Of a stretch of DNA of 64,000 nt, positions 44,166-55,945 are shown piece by piece. This stretch comes from Rhododendron vialii. Its lineage: Eukaryota; Streptophyta; Magnoliopsida; Ericales; Ericaceae. Under the pieces are notes generated by a model. The model was not told the origin of the DNA, searched no databases, and saw only the letters and a program-made list of their open reading frames with translations. A program made the translations under genes and the position numbers. Location of the stretch: assembly GCF_030253575.1 (NCBI RefSeq), contig NC_080558.1, positions 1,808,001 through 1,872,000 on the forward strand, given 5' to 3'. Position 1 is the first letter of the stretch. Each line of letters opens with the position of its first letter.

Positions 44166-45090
44166 CTATTCAAACAGGCACCAGTTTGGTGTCTCCCTGT
44201 CATGTATTTTCATTTCCAAAAATACCCATCTAAAAATTTACCCCTAAATTTCCCTCGAATCCAATTCACAGCAGTTAACTATGGGCAAAAGGATAAGTCT
44301 GCTCTTCAACTGCTCCCCACGATGTGAACTCAGCCAGAACTCCCCTCTTCTTCTCTTCCACCCCTCTTCTCCACACATCCCCTCTTCTTCTCTTCCACCC
44401 CTCTTCTCCACACACAGAGTTCTATTTCCTTCACGTTTCTTCTTCATAAGCTATAACTGCCAAAAAGTTTTGTTCCTGCCTGCTTCTTCGTCCTCTCCCT
44501 CGCTGCTTCTTCCGGCAAATTTCTGCAAATCACCCACCTTTCCACCATCTCAGGTTTGTCCACCCTCAATCTTCTCTCCCTTATTTGTAGACTTTCATTT
44601 TCCCCCATTAGTAGATGAAAGAGTTCTTTCTTTTTTAAATCGGTACGAAAAAGTTCATTTTCTCATAATCTTCTTCCCATTAGTAAATTTTCCAACTCCT
44701 GTTTCTATAATTCACGTGGCCATCATGTATCAGGATAGGTAGTATTACACAAAAGGAAAACCTGAAAAGGGCTACGTGAGAAAGAAAGTAGGATGAGTGG
44801 GGGAGTAAAAGAAGGATACGCAGGGAGAGGGATATGAGTTTTGTCCTTGACGTGTTCAATAAAACGCTTCAGTGAGTATGTTGCGTGGCTTTTGGTTTGT
44901 TAATTTCATGACAGTGAGGCAAACACAAAAAAAAAAAAACTTAATTTGAACCCGTTGGCGCATCTCGAAGTACCGTTATTACTAACTAGAGGCTGGGGCA
45001 CATGCGATGCGTGTGCAAGTAGAAAGTATTTTTACAAAAATATTGTGAAAATTCAACTTGCACACGCATCGCGTGTGCCCAGCCTCTAGT
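44166..45090. other. Stretch present only in duplication copy 1
   Basis: The flanking sequence (CTTCTCGTGTC and TGATTGTTA) is adjacent in copy 2, so about 0.9 kb was gained here or lost there. No protein family is recognised in the 153-codon open frame at 44281-44742, which is pyrimidine-rich. The right edge is formed by a palindromic element. Confidence 0.6.
44988..45089. mobile_element. Small palindromic element (about 102 bp)
   Basis: The arms AGAGGCTGGGGCACATGCGA and, inverted, the CTAGAGGCTGGGCACACGCG form pair over about 35 bp around an AT-rich loop. It sits at the right border of the copy-1-specific stretch. It may be a tiny MITE. Confidence 0.65.
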
Positions 45091-45788
45091 GATTGTTACA
45101 AAGGGGTGGGAAAATAATTTCGCAGTAAATTCTACCGAAATCCCAATCAATAGATAGTCCGAAGATGTCTACACGTGGCATTTGAGAGCGCTTCAGCTTC
45201 CGTTTCATTCGCGGGAGAATATAACTTCCACTTGCATTATCAAGTCCTTGTACTTTACTAATTCTTTTCTTTGGCCTCCACACTCTCAATTTTATCAATT
45301 TAACCTTACCACTTTTGGTCTACTTGAATGTAGTCCCTCCGTCACCTGCCTTCGGTGTATCTCAACTTGAAAAAGAATCCCAAAAAGGAAAATTAGTAAA
45401 GGACTAAATGCCATGGTTCGCTTTTTTTAAAATAGTTGGAGATTATTCAAAATAATTCAAGACCAAATTAGAACAATTGTAAAACCCTAGTTGGAAAACA
45501 TATCCATACACACTTCTTTCTTTCGTCTCTCAGTATTATTTCATTTCACATCTTAATTTATTCACAACTAAGTAATAAAAAAGAATGTGTGATACCATGG
45601 TTAAAAAATATGGAGATGAATTTCATTGTTTCCTCTTTAATTTCAATGTATTGTCTTTTGTACAAAAATTAAAATATTACAAAATATCTCATATGTACCA
45701 CAATTAAATAAAAATGAACATTTGAGATTCAATTTGATAAAACTCGATGCTATTTTAAAATGATGAAATTGGAACCATGAAAAGTAAA

Positions 45789-46073
45789 CTAGATACCACC
45801 AAGGGTGGTTGTCTAGTAGTTCAGAGCTTACTCCCAAGCCCCAAGTGATCGAGGTGGTCAAGAGGTTCAAGTTTCCAGTAGTACGATATATGCTCCATCA
45901 CGCTTTGCCCTTCCAAAAAAAACTCGATCGTGTTTTACTAGCTATTGGTGGGACGATCACTAGGCCTTCTGTGGATCTGAGTCCCTACATTTACCCCTAA
46001 GGAAGGACTGTTACGCCTGGTCGCCTCTTCCATTCCACCCTTTTGAGTACCCAAAAAAACAAAAGAAAAGGTG
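45789..46073 (+). mobile_element. tRNA-derived SINE-like element, copy 1
   Basis: The start carries GGTTGTCTAGTAGTTCAGAG, which resembles an RNA polymerase III A box, followed about 40 bp later by GAGGTTCAAGTTTCC, which resembles a B box. An A-rich tail (CCCAAAAAAACAAAAGAAAAGG) ends it; it is split here as CCCAAAAAAAC and AAAAGAAAAGG. The 7-bp direct repeat AAGTAAA flanks it (45782-45788 and 46074-46080). It does not fold as a tRNA that I can recognise. SINE identity is inferred from these parts. Confidence 0.65.
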
Positions 46074-46119
46074 AAGTAAAATATTCCTAAAACTATGGAG
46101 TACCAATAGTGTAATTTAC

Positions 46120-46135
46120 CCCCCCCCCCCCCCCC
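46120..46135. repeat. C homopolymer run
   Basis: About 16 consecutive C bases are followed by a short CT repeat. Confidence 0.9.
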
Positions 46136-46180
46136 ATCTCTCTCTCTTAAACCGTCGCAGGCACCCCCATAAACCTCTGT

Positions 46181-46693
46181 GGGTAAACTACAGTTAACCC
46201 CCCTTTAACTAAGCTTCCGGTACATTTTGTCCCCTGTAACTTTTTGATTTGACACTCAACCCCCTCTAACTAAGTGAAATTCAAACGGTCATAACTTCTT
46301 CGTCTGAAATTGAAAACATGCAAATTGTATATCAATTTCGAGGTCTTGAAGTCAGCTTTCTAATGACACCAAAATCATATCACGATTCAATGCACATAGA
46401 AAGTTATGATCAAAACGGTCTTTCTGTCTACCAGCCCTTACTCTTTTGATCATAACTTTCTGTGTGCTTTTAATTGTGATGTGATTTTGGTGTCATTAGA
46501 AAGCTGATTTCAAGACCTCAAAATTGATATATAATTTGCATGTTTTCGATTTCGGACGAAGAAGTTATGACCGTTTGAAGTTATGATCGTTTGAATTTCA
46601 GTTAGTTAGAGGGGGTTGAGTGCCAAAAAAAAAAGTTAGAGGGAGCAAAGTGCACGCGAGGCTTAGTTGGAGGGGGTTAACTATAGTTTACCC
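46181..46693. mobile_element. Fold-back MITE upstream of EF-Tu (about 513 bp)
   Basis: GGGTAAACTACAGTTAACCC at the left is mirrored by GGGTTAACTATAGTTTACCC at the right, and the arms pair along most of their length (for example the CATAACTTCTTCGTC form with GACGAAGAAGTTATG). AACCTC occurs just outside each end (46172-46177 and 46694-46699). There is no coding potential. Confidence 0.85.
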
Positions 46694-46720
46694 AACCTCG
46701 GTTACTCCTCTGAGTTTCTA

Positions 46721-47044
46721 GGGCGCTGCTATTCGCAGCCTTCTATTTACTTCCATAGCTCGTTAAAAATTTCTAATTATACTCAACAGTTAGTTACCGA
46801 AATTGAGATATATTTTCAGCATCCAATTACAGAAATATAATATTTTTTTCAACAGATATTTACCGAAAATACATGTTTAGCAGTTGTTTACCGAAAGTTG
46901 AACATATTTTCGACATGTAGTTACCGAAATATAATCTTGTTTTCAACAGCAATTTACCGAAATGTTATTTATGATTTTCAACAACCATTTACCGAAATGT
47001 AATGGGCTACGGAAAAAAATAAAGGGCTGCGAATAGCGGCACCC
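46721..47044. mobile_element. hAT-like MITE abutting the EF-Tu 5' leader (324 bp)
   Basis: The ends GGGCGCTGCTATTCGCAGCC and GGCTGCGAATAGCGGCACCC are inverted repeats. The 8-bp direct repeat AGTTTCTA flanks it (46713-46720 and 47045-47052). The interior repeats a TTTACCGAAAT motif at least five times. The element ends 65 bp before the EF-Tu start codon. Confidence 0.88.
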
Positions 47045-47109
47045 AGTTTCTAAATATCCATACTCATCACAATCGCACACATAGATACACCAATACACAC
47101 ACGCACGCG

Positions 47110-50100
47110 ATGGCTTCATCAGCGATCAGAGCTCGCAGTTCGAAGCACTTTCTCTCTCTGATCACAGCACAGTATTCGGCTGCCACCGAGTCGCTGTACG
47201 GAAATGGAAGAGCTTGGGAATTCGCTCCCTTGCGGAGATCGATGGCCACTTTCACTCGAACGTGAGTTTCAAACTAATCAAACGGCCTCGATAATTTCTG
47301 TATATAAGCAATGATCATATATGATTTTATTTGTGATGGAAAGTTTTCAGTTTGATTAGTTGTTGTTTACTTGAATTACTCAATGTACTGCCTTTGTTGT
47401 TTATTCTGTGTTGGCAATTGTATTTACAACCGATGGTGAATACAGATTGTGAAATACCAATTGTGCAGGGCCCACCTCGGGTAATTTTCATTTTGGTTCA
47501 GAATAATCTTGTAACATGCCCATTAAAAATTCGGACAGTGCTTCATCAATTCGTTCAATGTTTTGTTCAGAATTCTTGAATGTGAATCCTGGACCAACGA
47601 TGGAATATATTGATCATACACACATCGACATCCGAATGAAATGATTTTTTACGGGGGCACATCGAACAATTACTATGAACAAAATGAACATGCTGGATTA
47701 TTTGTGTGGAATTCGTGGTAGGCCCCACATGAGGAGCCGGTACATAACTGTACCTTCCATGGTACCAATAGTTGGACTCTTGTGTTTGTATCTTTAGTAA
47801 CTCTCATTTGTTTGCCGAGGAAGAACGTTAAAAAATAAGCATGTATGCAGAACAATGTACATAGAAAACCAAATCCAATATGAAAGTTAACTGTTTGAAC
47901 AATTTATCATAACATAGATGTGCAAACACTGAGAAAGATACATAATATAAATCTTAATTAACATGCAACGGGGGAGTGGATTTCGACTCTGTCAGGCTTC
48001 TTCCATACCAGAAATCTCAACTTTTTATTAGGGAAAACCTTTTTTTCTTTTGTTAGTATCCTAGAGGATTCCTATATGTTTGTTATGAATGTACATTTAC
48101 CAGAAAAAATTATTCTCGAGGAAAGTAGCAATGGAAATCTAAGAGAATTTTTTATCTGTTTCTATTGGCGGGTCATATTTTTGTTACTTTCTGATGACTT
48201 AGAGGTATGAAGTAACGTTGGTAATCTTTCTATAGTCATTTAAGATATAGCTCAAAAGCTGTGTGTGGACTGTTGACATCCCATTGTATTGGTGATTTCT
48301 TCCATCTAGAATTCAAATGTTAAAATGTGTTGTGCAATGAAGAAGTTACCCAATTTTTGGAACCAAAAAAGTAAGCTGTGGGATATCAAGCTGCTTGTTA
48401 TTTGATTGTGTGTGGTTAGTGATAGAAAACGATTGTTCAAATACTACAGCAGAGGTGATGGAAAGAAAATTGAATGAATAGTTCTACCTTGTATCGAATA
48501 GGAGATGCCACATCCCTCCATGAGCTCACTCCTTTTTGAGTTGGTTGGTGAATTTTGAAGAAATAATGGAAGTGTCTAGTCTTGACTATGTGTCAGATGT
48601 TATGGCAACTTTGTACTCAATATACTGATTTGTATATATAACTCAGTTGTCTCAATTCCTGCTGGTTCTCACGGTTCTTCCTTGTATGGTTTTATTGTTT
48701 CAGAAAACCACATGTAAATGTGGGTACCATTGGGCATGTTGATCATGGAAAAACTACATTGACTGCTGCAATCACAAAGGTTCAGTACTGACATAGCCAT
48801 GTGATTGGTTAAGATGGATTTCCTTTTCTGATCTCGAATTACACTACTATTACACAAGAAAACAACTTGAAAATGCTATTACCACCCTGAGCATACTAAC
48901 AGTTTAAAACCCGGAAGTTGCACCTTTTGTGCTTGCATTTCCTGGTTAACAGTGTAAATAGTGGGAATAAGTTTTTATGTTTGATGACTAAAAAAAAAAA
49001 AAACTTTTTATGGTTATTTTACCCACTTTGCTGTAGGTGCTCGCAGAAGAAGGCAAAGCCAAGGCTGTTGCTTTTGATGAGATTGACAAAGCACCGGAAG
49101 AGAAGAAGAGAGGAATTACTATTGCTACAGTTACGATACAGTTCGGGCTTTAGCATGTGTGCCTTGATTTTGGTCTTATATGTCAAAAGAAGCAGAATTT
49201 ATGCTGAACTCAGACTTGAATTTTTGTTAATATACCTTGAAAAACTCTATGAGTTTAGTCAAGCTCTTGAACGTGCTTATGCAGGGCCATGTGGAGTATG
49301 AAACTGGTAAGCGGCACTATGCCCATGTAGACTGCCCAGGACATGCAGACTATGTCAAAGTAAGCTTTTTAAGTTTGATTTTCACTGTTATTTGATCTAC
49401 ATAGTATTATGCTTCTGGCCTTGTGTACTTGGAACAAGGTTTCAACTACGCATACTGGAATTTCGGACCTCCAAAACTGATATTTGCCATTACATCAGCT
49501 GATATTGTCTGACATGTGGTCATATTAGTCAAATTTTTATTTGCTACACTTCTTCCATTCATCAGTGTTGAAGCTATGTTGTCTCTTGCTTCCTTGGGCA
49601 CACCATAATAATATAACCTCACAGTGATACATCTTTTGGGAGTTCTCATTTACCAGATACATTTGGTTGAACTCAGAACATGATTACTGGAGCTGCCCAA
49701 ATGGTCGGGGGCATCCTGGTGGTATCTGCTCTAGATGGACCCATGCCACAGACCAAGGAACATATTTTGCTTGCCCGCCAGGTTGGCAACTCCTTTCATA
49801 GCAGCTTCAAAGAGTATCTAGCTATTGAACATTCTTAATTTTAAAGAGCCGTGTTCTTTTATGAGTTCCGATTATTGTAATGTGATTCAGGTTGGTGTAC
49901 CATCTTTGGTATGCTTTCTTAATAAAGTTGATGCTGTTGATGATTCAGAGCTACTTGAACTTGTTGAGATGGAACTCCGGGGTATGACGGCCATAAAAGC
50001 AATTGTGCTTTTAGCACTAGCTGTCATCTTTATTTCAGTAGTTCTGCAGCTTGCTTATGTGATGCAACTCTTTCATATGATCTCATTATATGTTCTCATG

Positions 50101-52298
50101 TCATGTTTGTTTGATTGGACTAAAACTGAAGGGATGTATATTCCACTAGGATAAATAATCTCATCTCAATGAAGTGTATCGTATGTCCCATGTTTTGTGG
50201 GATAACCAGTAATGGCCAAACCTAGGTGGTCCCGTTGGATATATAGTCCAACCCGATGCTTTAATCCGGACAAGAAAACATGGCTGTAGTTACTGTTTTG
50301 CTCTAAACTCACTGCTCTTGTCATAATAATTGGTTGTTTCAGAACTGCTCAACTTCTACAAATTTCCTGGGGATGAAATTCCTATTGTTCGGGGTTCAGC
50401 TTTGTCTGCCCTACAGGGGACAAATGATGAACTTGGAAGAAAGGCTATTTTAAAACTAATGGATGCTGTGGATGAATACATTACCGATCCTGTACGCCAG
50501 CTTGATAAACCTTTCTTAATGCCAGTTGAAGATGTTTTCTCGATTCAGGTAATGCATAAATCCATATTAATTTCAATCTGTTCACTGAAATGAAGCTTCC
50601 TTTTGAATCATTGCCTCAGTAAAACTTCTGCAAGTTGGTACCATGTGATTTATTGGTTTTGGGATAGTTTCTTAAATTAGTATAGGAAGACAGGAACAAC
50701 TACATATGGATTATGATATGAAGTGTGTCAGCAAACGATCTAGCTCTAGCTGAATGTGGGGAACCTACAATTACTTGATATTTGTGGCAAGACTGAAGCT
50801 TACCGAACTCCCACAATCCTTTGAGTTGAGGATGTTAGAAACACAGGCTTTCTTGAGAATTTTACTATTACTGTCCACACTTTGTTTCAGAATATATGTT
50901 TGACCTGATGGTCATTGACACCTCAATATTGATGTGTTTGTTTTTGTTTTTGAAGGGACGCGGCACTGTTGTCACTGGCCGTGTTGAACAGGGTACCATC
51001 AAAGTTGGTGAGGAGATTGAAATCCTGGGGTTGATGGAGGTACTTAGTTTCAGAACTCAATTGCATAAATGTTTTACCTCTCATATCCGTGCTGTGCTAG
51101 ATAATGTTTGATTATGTTGCATCTGTCTCTCCGTAGGGTGGGCCTCTGAAGACTACAGTCACTGGTGTAGAAATGTTTAAGAAAATTTTGGATCGCGGAC
51201 AGGCATGACCACTGTCTAATTACACGGTTGGAGACTTCATTTTCAATGCAGACTTAATTAAGCTATGTGTATGTTGTTCATCTTGTAGGCTGGGGACAAC
51301 GTGGGGCTTCTTCTACGTGGTTTAAAACGTGCTGAGGTACAAAGAGGGCAGGTGAGTTAAAGTGGCTAAGGTGTGCGAGGACACCTTTTTTAAATTACCA
51401 CATCGAAGTTGCAATTTTCCGTTGCATAAAGTTGATCAATCAATCATCTTATCTGACTACTGAAGTAATAACATGTATGGTCTACATAATTGGCGTGATT
51501 AATATTTCTTGACATCGTGAAACAAAAGGTTTGGTCACTTATACAGAAAAGCTTTCTAGTTTAAACACTATAACTATAAGGGGATTTCCCCCATTCCAGG
51601 GATTGTCAGTATTTTCATTTTTTTCTTCTCCTCTTTTCAGTTTTCATTTTCCATCCTTCCCCACATAATTTTAGTGATGATTGTTGAAAATCTCACAGGT
51701 AGTAGCAAAACCTGGCACCCTTAAAACGTATAAGCGTTTTGAGGCGGAGATCTATGTACTCACAAAAGATGAAGGTGGCCGCCATACTGCGTTTTTCTCG
51801 AACTATATGCCTCAATTCTACATGAGGACTGCAGATATTACAGGGAAGGTGGAATTGCCTGAAAATGTTAAGATGGTGATGCCTGGTGACAATGTGGCTG
51901 CAGTTTTTGAGCTCCTTTCAGCTGTGCCTCTTGAAGCAGGTTTGTATATAAATTCAATATAAATACAAAACGAAAAGATGTAAGTGCAAGACTGCTAGAG
52001 CTGCAACTACAGAACGGTACATGCCTACCCAAGCCTATTACCTTGGACTATTGACTGAAACGACTCTCCATTTTCCTTCTTTTGGACTCCTTAGGTATTT
52101 GTTTTATATAGCAAATCTACTTTTGGGGTAAATGAGGATTACAATTGGTTTATTTTTTTTCAGTTTTTGATGGTGTTTTTCTAGCCTTATCCATCGGGGT
52201 GTGTTCTGATCAATTGCTTTTCGACAGGACAAAGATTTGCTTTGAGAGAGGGAGGCAGAACAGTTGGTGCAGGAGTTGTCTCAAAAGTACTTGGCTAA
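47110..52298 (+). CDS. TUFM: Mitochondrial elongation factor Tu, 440 aa, 12 exons
   Basis: EF-Tu delivers aminoacyl-tRNA to the ribosome in a GTP-dependent way; this one is the plant mitochondrial type. Exons: 47110-47261, 48704-48779, 49037-49129, 49285-49359, 49677-49781, 49891-49981, 50343-50548, 50956-51039, 51137-51202, 51289-51351, 51699-51939, 52228-52298. They sum to 1,323 nt and every junction keeps frame. Residues 1-50 are Arg/Ser-rich without acidic clusters at the start, as in a mitochondrial presequence. GTPase motifs are all present: [22 protein letters not shown] and GSAL. Domains 2 and 3 follow ([33 protein letters not shown]). Intron 9 has a GC donor (CAG/GCATGA). Some normally invariant positions differ (GAAQMVGG for the usual Asp; NYMPQFY for the usual Arg). 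The upstream 0.9 kb is mostly MITE sequence. The symbol is assigned by homology only. Confidence 0.93.
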
Positions 52299-53338
52299 GA
52301 TACGGCTAATGTCACTTAACAGCGATATTCGTATCTACTCATTTTAGGAAAGATGTTAACAGATATCATGAGGATAAGTACAATTTCAGGTGATTAGGGA
52401 CATGTAGTGCACTTAGGAGTTGACACTTGCTTTAGCCAGTGGTAGAGAGGTGAATAAGTTGAATATTGATTTATTTGAATTACGTGCAGAGAAATGTTTA
52501 TTTCCTTCTTTCTGTTCATATTGAAAACTTCTGCATTTGAGGAATGTTTCTCGCTTCATTTAGGATGAATTAAGGTCCATGAAACGAGCAGTGGAAAATA
52601 TCAATGATGTCTTTGTGGTTAGGCTTATTGATATCTACTGATCCTTGTTGAAATTATGACTTTCGGCCTTCAGGTCTAGTGTGAATGAACCTGTTCCTTT
52701 ATTGTTCTGTCTGACTGGTTCGGGTCAACAAGACATGACTTGTAAAATTAGTGTTATTTGTTGTCCTTTCAATCTTGCTCTATGTAGCATTTGATTATAT
52801 GACTTCAGGGTGAAGGGATAGTATTACCATCCAAAAGGATTCCGGCCTATCTAAAGGTAATGTATTATTCCTGGGTTTACGTATATTTGTTTCCAGTTTT
52901 ATGGACATAAGAAAAATACTTGAATTACTTGCATTGTGAATAAGATGATTAGTGATCAGGTTGGATGTAGCATTTCAATATTCATAAGGTTGAAAAATAG
53001 CCAATCTGAGTCTGAGCATCTTCCGAGCCATCTGCGAAGTGAAAAAGAAGACTCTGTCTATAACGGCCTGATAGAAGGAATTGTAAACTGACATGTTAGA
53101 CCGATTTCTGTGAAGTAACCATAGGTGTGTAGAAATTGTTTCACATAAGATTCTCAACAGAATTTATGGGCATAATAAATTCTCAATAGATATAGCTTTA
53201 TTATGGCATCATAGACATTTCTGTTACTTATTTAGTACATATAAAAATAATAACCTATACGCTTCATGCATCCATACACCATTATTGCATTTTTCTCTGA
53301 CTAGTAGAAAAAGAATATTATTCCGAAAAAAAGCTACT
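52299..53338. other. Convergent intergenic region between EF-Tu and the ARM gene
   Basis: The two genes point at each other, so both 3' untranslated regions should lie here. No further gene or bounded repeat is seen. Confidence 0.6.
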
Positions 53339-55945
53339 CTACATCACCATAAATTGCTTGTCATCCAGTAAATTCATTGCGGTTTCAACTAGCGAGTGAA
53401 TCGTTGTGCTATGCCGGCTCATCCCAACGGCACCAGAGAAAACATTGAAGCTTTCAAGCTCGGAAGTTGTCTCTATGACAGACTCAATGTCCATTCTCAT
53501 TCCCAGATCCTTGAAAATTTGAACATTTCTTTCCTTGTGTCTCATCATCCAGATTGCCAACTCTATGACAAACCTCCTTATTCTTGGAGTTTTGGTTGCT
53601 GGAATTGGATATTTTCTTAGAATCTGAACCAGAGCCCTAGCCAATTCAGCCTCTTGAATGCCAGCTCTCTTGAACATGATGCTTGATTCTTCACTACTCA
53701 TAAATTTGAAAACACGTGCTGCTAGTCCCACCATTACTTCTTGCAATTTGTTCTCTTCTGACATGATTGATCTGAGCACCTGCAATAGAATTGATTTTGC
53801 ATATTTTTGCCTCCATTATTGTCTTTCAGATTAGAAGAAAATGAGTATGTTCTTTGGTGTTGTTGCAAAACTTACAATAGGTGCTCCATTAATGACTCCC
53901 CTTAGCTGCATGAAGCAGTCTTCTCCAATGTAGATGCACAAATTCGTTAAAATTCGTGCTGCATTTATGCGTGGAAACGGTACTTCCAATGCTTCAACCA
54001 GCTTTTCAATTGCCTTCAATTTTATAATTCTACGACAATTACTATTGCTTTCAAATGCCAGCATTGCTATTGCTTCTCCTGCTGCGATTCTTACATCGTT
54101 CGGATTTTCAGGCATCCCCAGTTTGAAGAAAATATTGAAAAGCTCTTTGAGGACTCCGCCAGTGCCCCCTATCATCTCTCTTGCATCTGCTTCCATTGCA
54201 AGACTGGTTAAAATCTCAATCCCTAGTTTTTGCAACTCCGTCTGTTTGTCACCATACTTCAGTATATCTCTGATATTGCTGATTGTGAATACAACTTCAG
54301 AAATTTCATTCCTGAGTTGTTTCCCTGTGGTACCTGTCATGCTAGCCAGCATCTTCAGCACTTGGAGTGACCGTTTCACTGTCTTGATCTGGGACAGTGT
54401 AACATTTTGATCCTTCAGTAACCTCTCCCCCGCGTGAGTGAAGTCTATTATTTTAGGTAGAAGTCCTCTTGTGTTCCCTATCTTTCCGCAGTTATCATGG
54501 TCCCGAGCAAGTTTCTTTAGAATGAGAAGTCCCAATTGATTGAATGTCCAGAAACTATAACTCTCGTTGTCATGGATGATTATCTTCTCAGGGATTTCAT
54601 CAGCTACACCATGTGGCGTCCTGTGGTTCTGAAGCAGAGACGATATGGACTCCATTGCACCAGGTATTCCCGAAACCCGAAGGGCGTTCTGCTTTTTACC
54701 AGCTAATTGTGATAATATCTCCGCCGCGGATCGCCTTATCTCTTCTTCTTCCAGATCTTTCCAATTCAGCATTTCGACTAACCTTTCCATCACCAGTAAC
54801 GTTGTTCCGATCTTCTGGAGGGTATGGTTAGAAAATCGCTCGTTTGTTGCGAATTTATGTAAAACCCTAATTCCAATAAGCTGTTCATCTGGTGAATTCG
54901 AAACCAGAAGGTCCATGGCGAACGAGACCATGTCCATCTTTAATCCATTGAAAATGGTTCCATATACACATCTCGAATAGGCATCATAGAAGAATTTTCT
55001 GATTGAAACCATACCTGAAGGCCCCAGCTCACATTCCTTGTTCACTTCGTCCAACAGTTTGCAGTAAATCACCTTCCATTCCCAAAATGCCTTCTCCAGG
55101 AGAAACAATAATGCTTCTGCCAATGCCAAAGAGTAGAAGATAATCAGAGCCGCTTTGCGGTTCCTCTTGTCAGTATCTCCTTTTGCCACTTCACCAAAGT
55201 TGCATTTTACGAGTTTCATTAGCGACAATATTGCACATGTTGTTGCCGATGCCAGCTGAAGCCAGTACAGAACCTTGCTGACATTCTTGGAGAGAAAGAC
55301 CCATTCGGAAATTGGCAGAATCGGAACGTCCGATGTCTCCCACATCCGACTTGGCATCTTTTTCTGGTCCCACTTTGGCCGGCTCTTTTCCTGGTGCATG
55401 CTCTTGTTTATTTCTCTGCTACTGTGTTGGCTCTGCTTCTGAACCATCTCAATAGGACGGAAACAAATCCCCTTTACGGCTTTTATTATAAAGTGTGAGC
55501 TTGATCTTATTGCACGGAAACTATTTATTCCGACACCTGCAATCGACCACGTGGCTTGGTTTTGTTGCCATTCGAGCTCGTGGCTCCGGCTGAATATCCG
55601 GGTCCCCTCAATTACCAGAATTATAGTTATGAACCAGAAATCTGTTTTATCAAGGGTGACTGCAAAACCACCGAGTAAAACCACCGTTGCCCAGATAAAA
55701 CCCAGAGTTCCTAAACCCGTAGCAGCTTGTTCCAGCACTGCTAGCCGGAGAGCAAAGAGAGTTAGCTTCTTTTCCGGCGCATGGACCGTGGGTCCCAACG
55801 GGGAATCCGGATTTGAGTTGCTACTGTTTTTCGTGTCGATACTGCTCTGTGGTTCGATACTGCTATGTGGTTCAAAAACTCTAGGCACGTCGATCTGCAA
55901 ACGAATGCTTTCCCTTCCCTCTCCTTCGTCTCGACCACCGTCCAT
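53339..55945 (-). CDS. Membrane-anchored ARM-repeat superfamily protein, 836 aa, 2 exons
   Basis: Exon 1 is 55945-53876 (690 codons) and exon 2 is 53779-53339 (146 residues plus stop), joined by a GT-AG intron in phase 0 (...NGAPI/VLRSIMSEE...). The N-terminal 60 residues are polar. Hydrophobic segments lie near residues 78-98 (LGTLGFIWATVVLLGGFAV), 103-118, 226-246 and 265-284, so the protein is probably membrane-bound. From about residue 340 to the end the sequence is helical and armadillo-like, with recurrent LxxLA motifs (VLHKFATNERFSNHTLQKIG, AAEILSQLAGK, GEAIAMLAFES, AARILTNLCIYIG). It resembles an uncharacterised plant ARM-repeat family with N-terminal membrane helices. Biochemical function is not known to me. 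The start at 55945 is the first ATG of the long frame. Confidence 0.88.

Larger units (their letters stand above)
41646..46001 (+). repeat. Segmental duplication, copy 1
   Basis: This interval matches 56835-63270 at high identity, from within AWPM-19 intron 1, through its first exon and promoter, to a SINE-like sequence. Copy 1 alone carries a nested pair of MITEs (42702-43460) and a 0.9-kb stretch (about 44166-45090). Copy 2 alone carries the copia element. Confidence 0.92.

Noticed and set aside
44281-44742. A 153-codon gene in the copy-1-specific stretch
   Set aside because: The composition is pyrimidine-rich (Ser/Pro/Phe/Leu), no domain is seen, and the stretch is missing from the sister copy. 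It might be a leader of something in the insertion, but I cannot support it.
45789-46001. A functional tRNA gene
   Set aside because: A-box-like and B-box-like motifs are present, but I could not form acceptor and anticodon stems; a SINE is the better reading.
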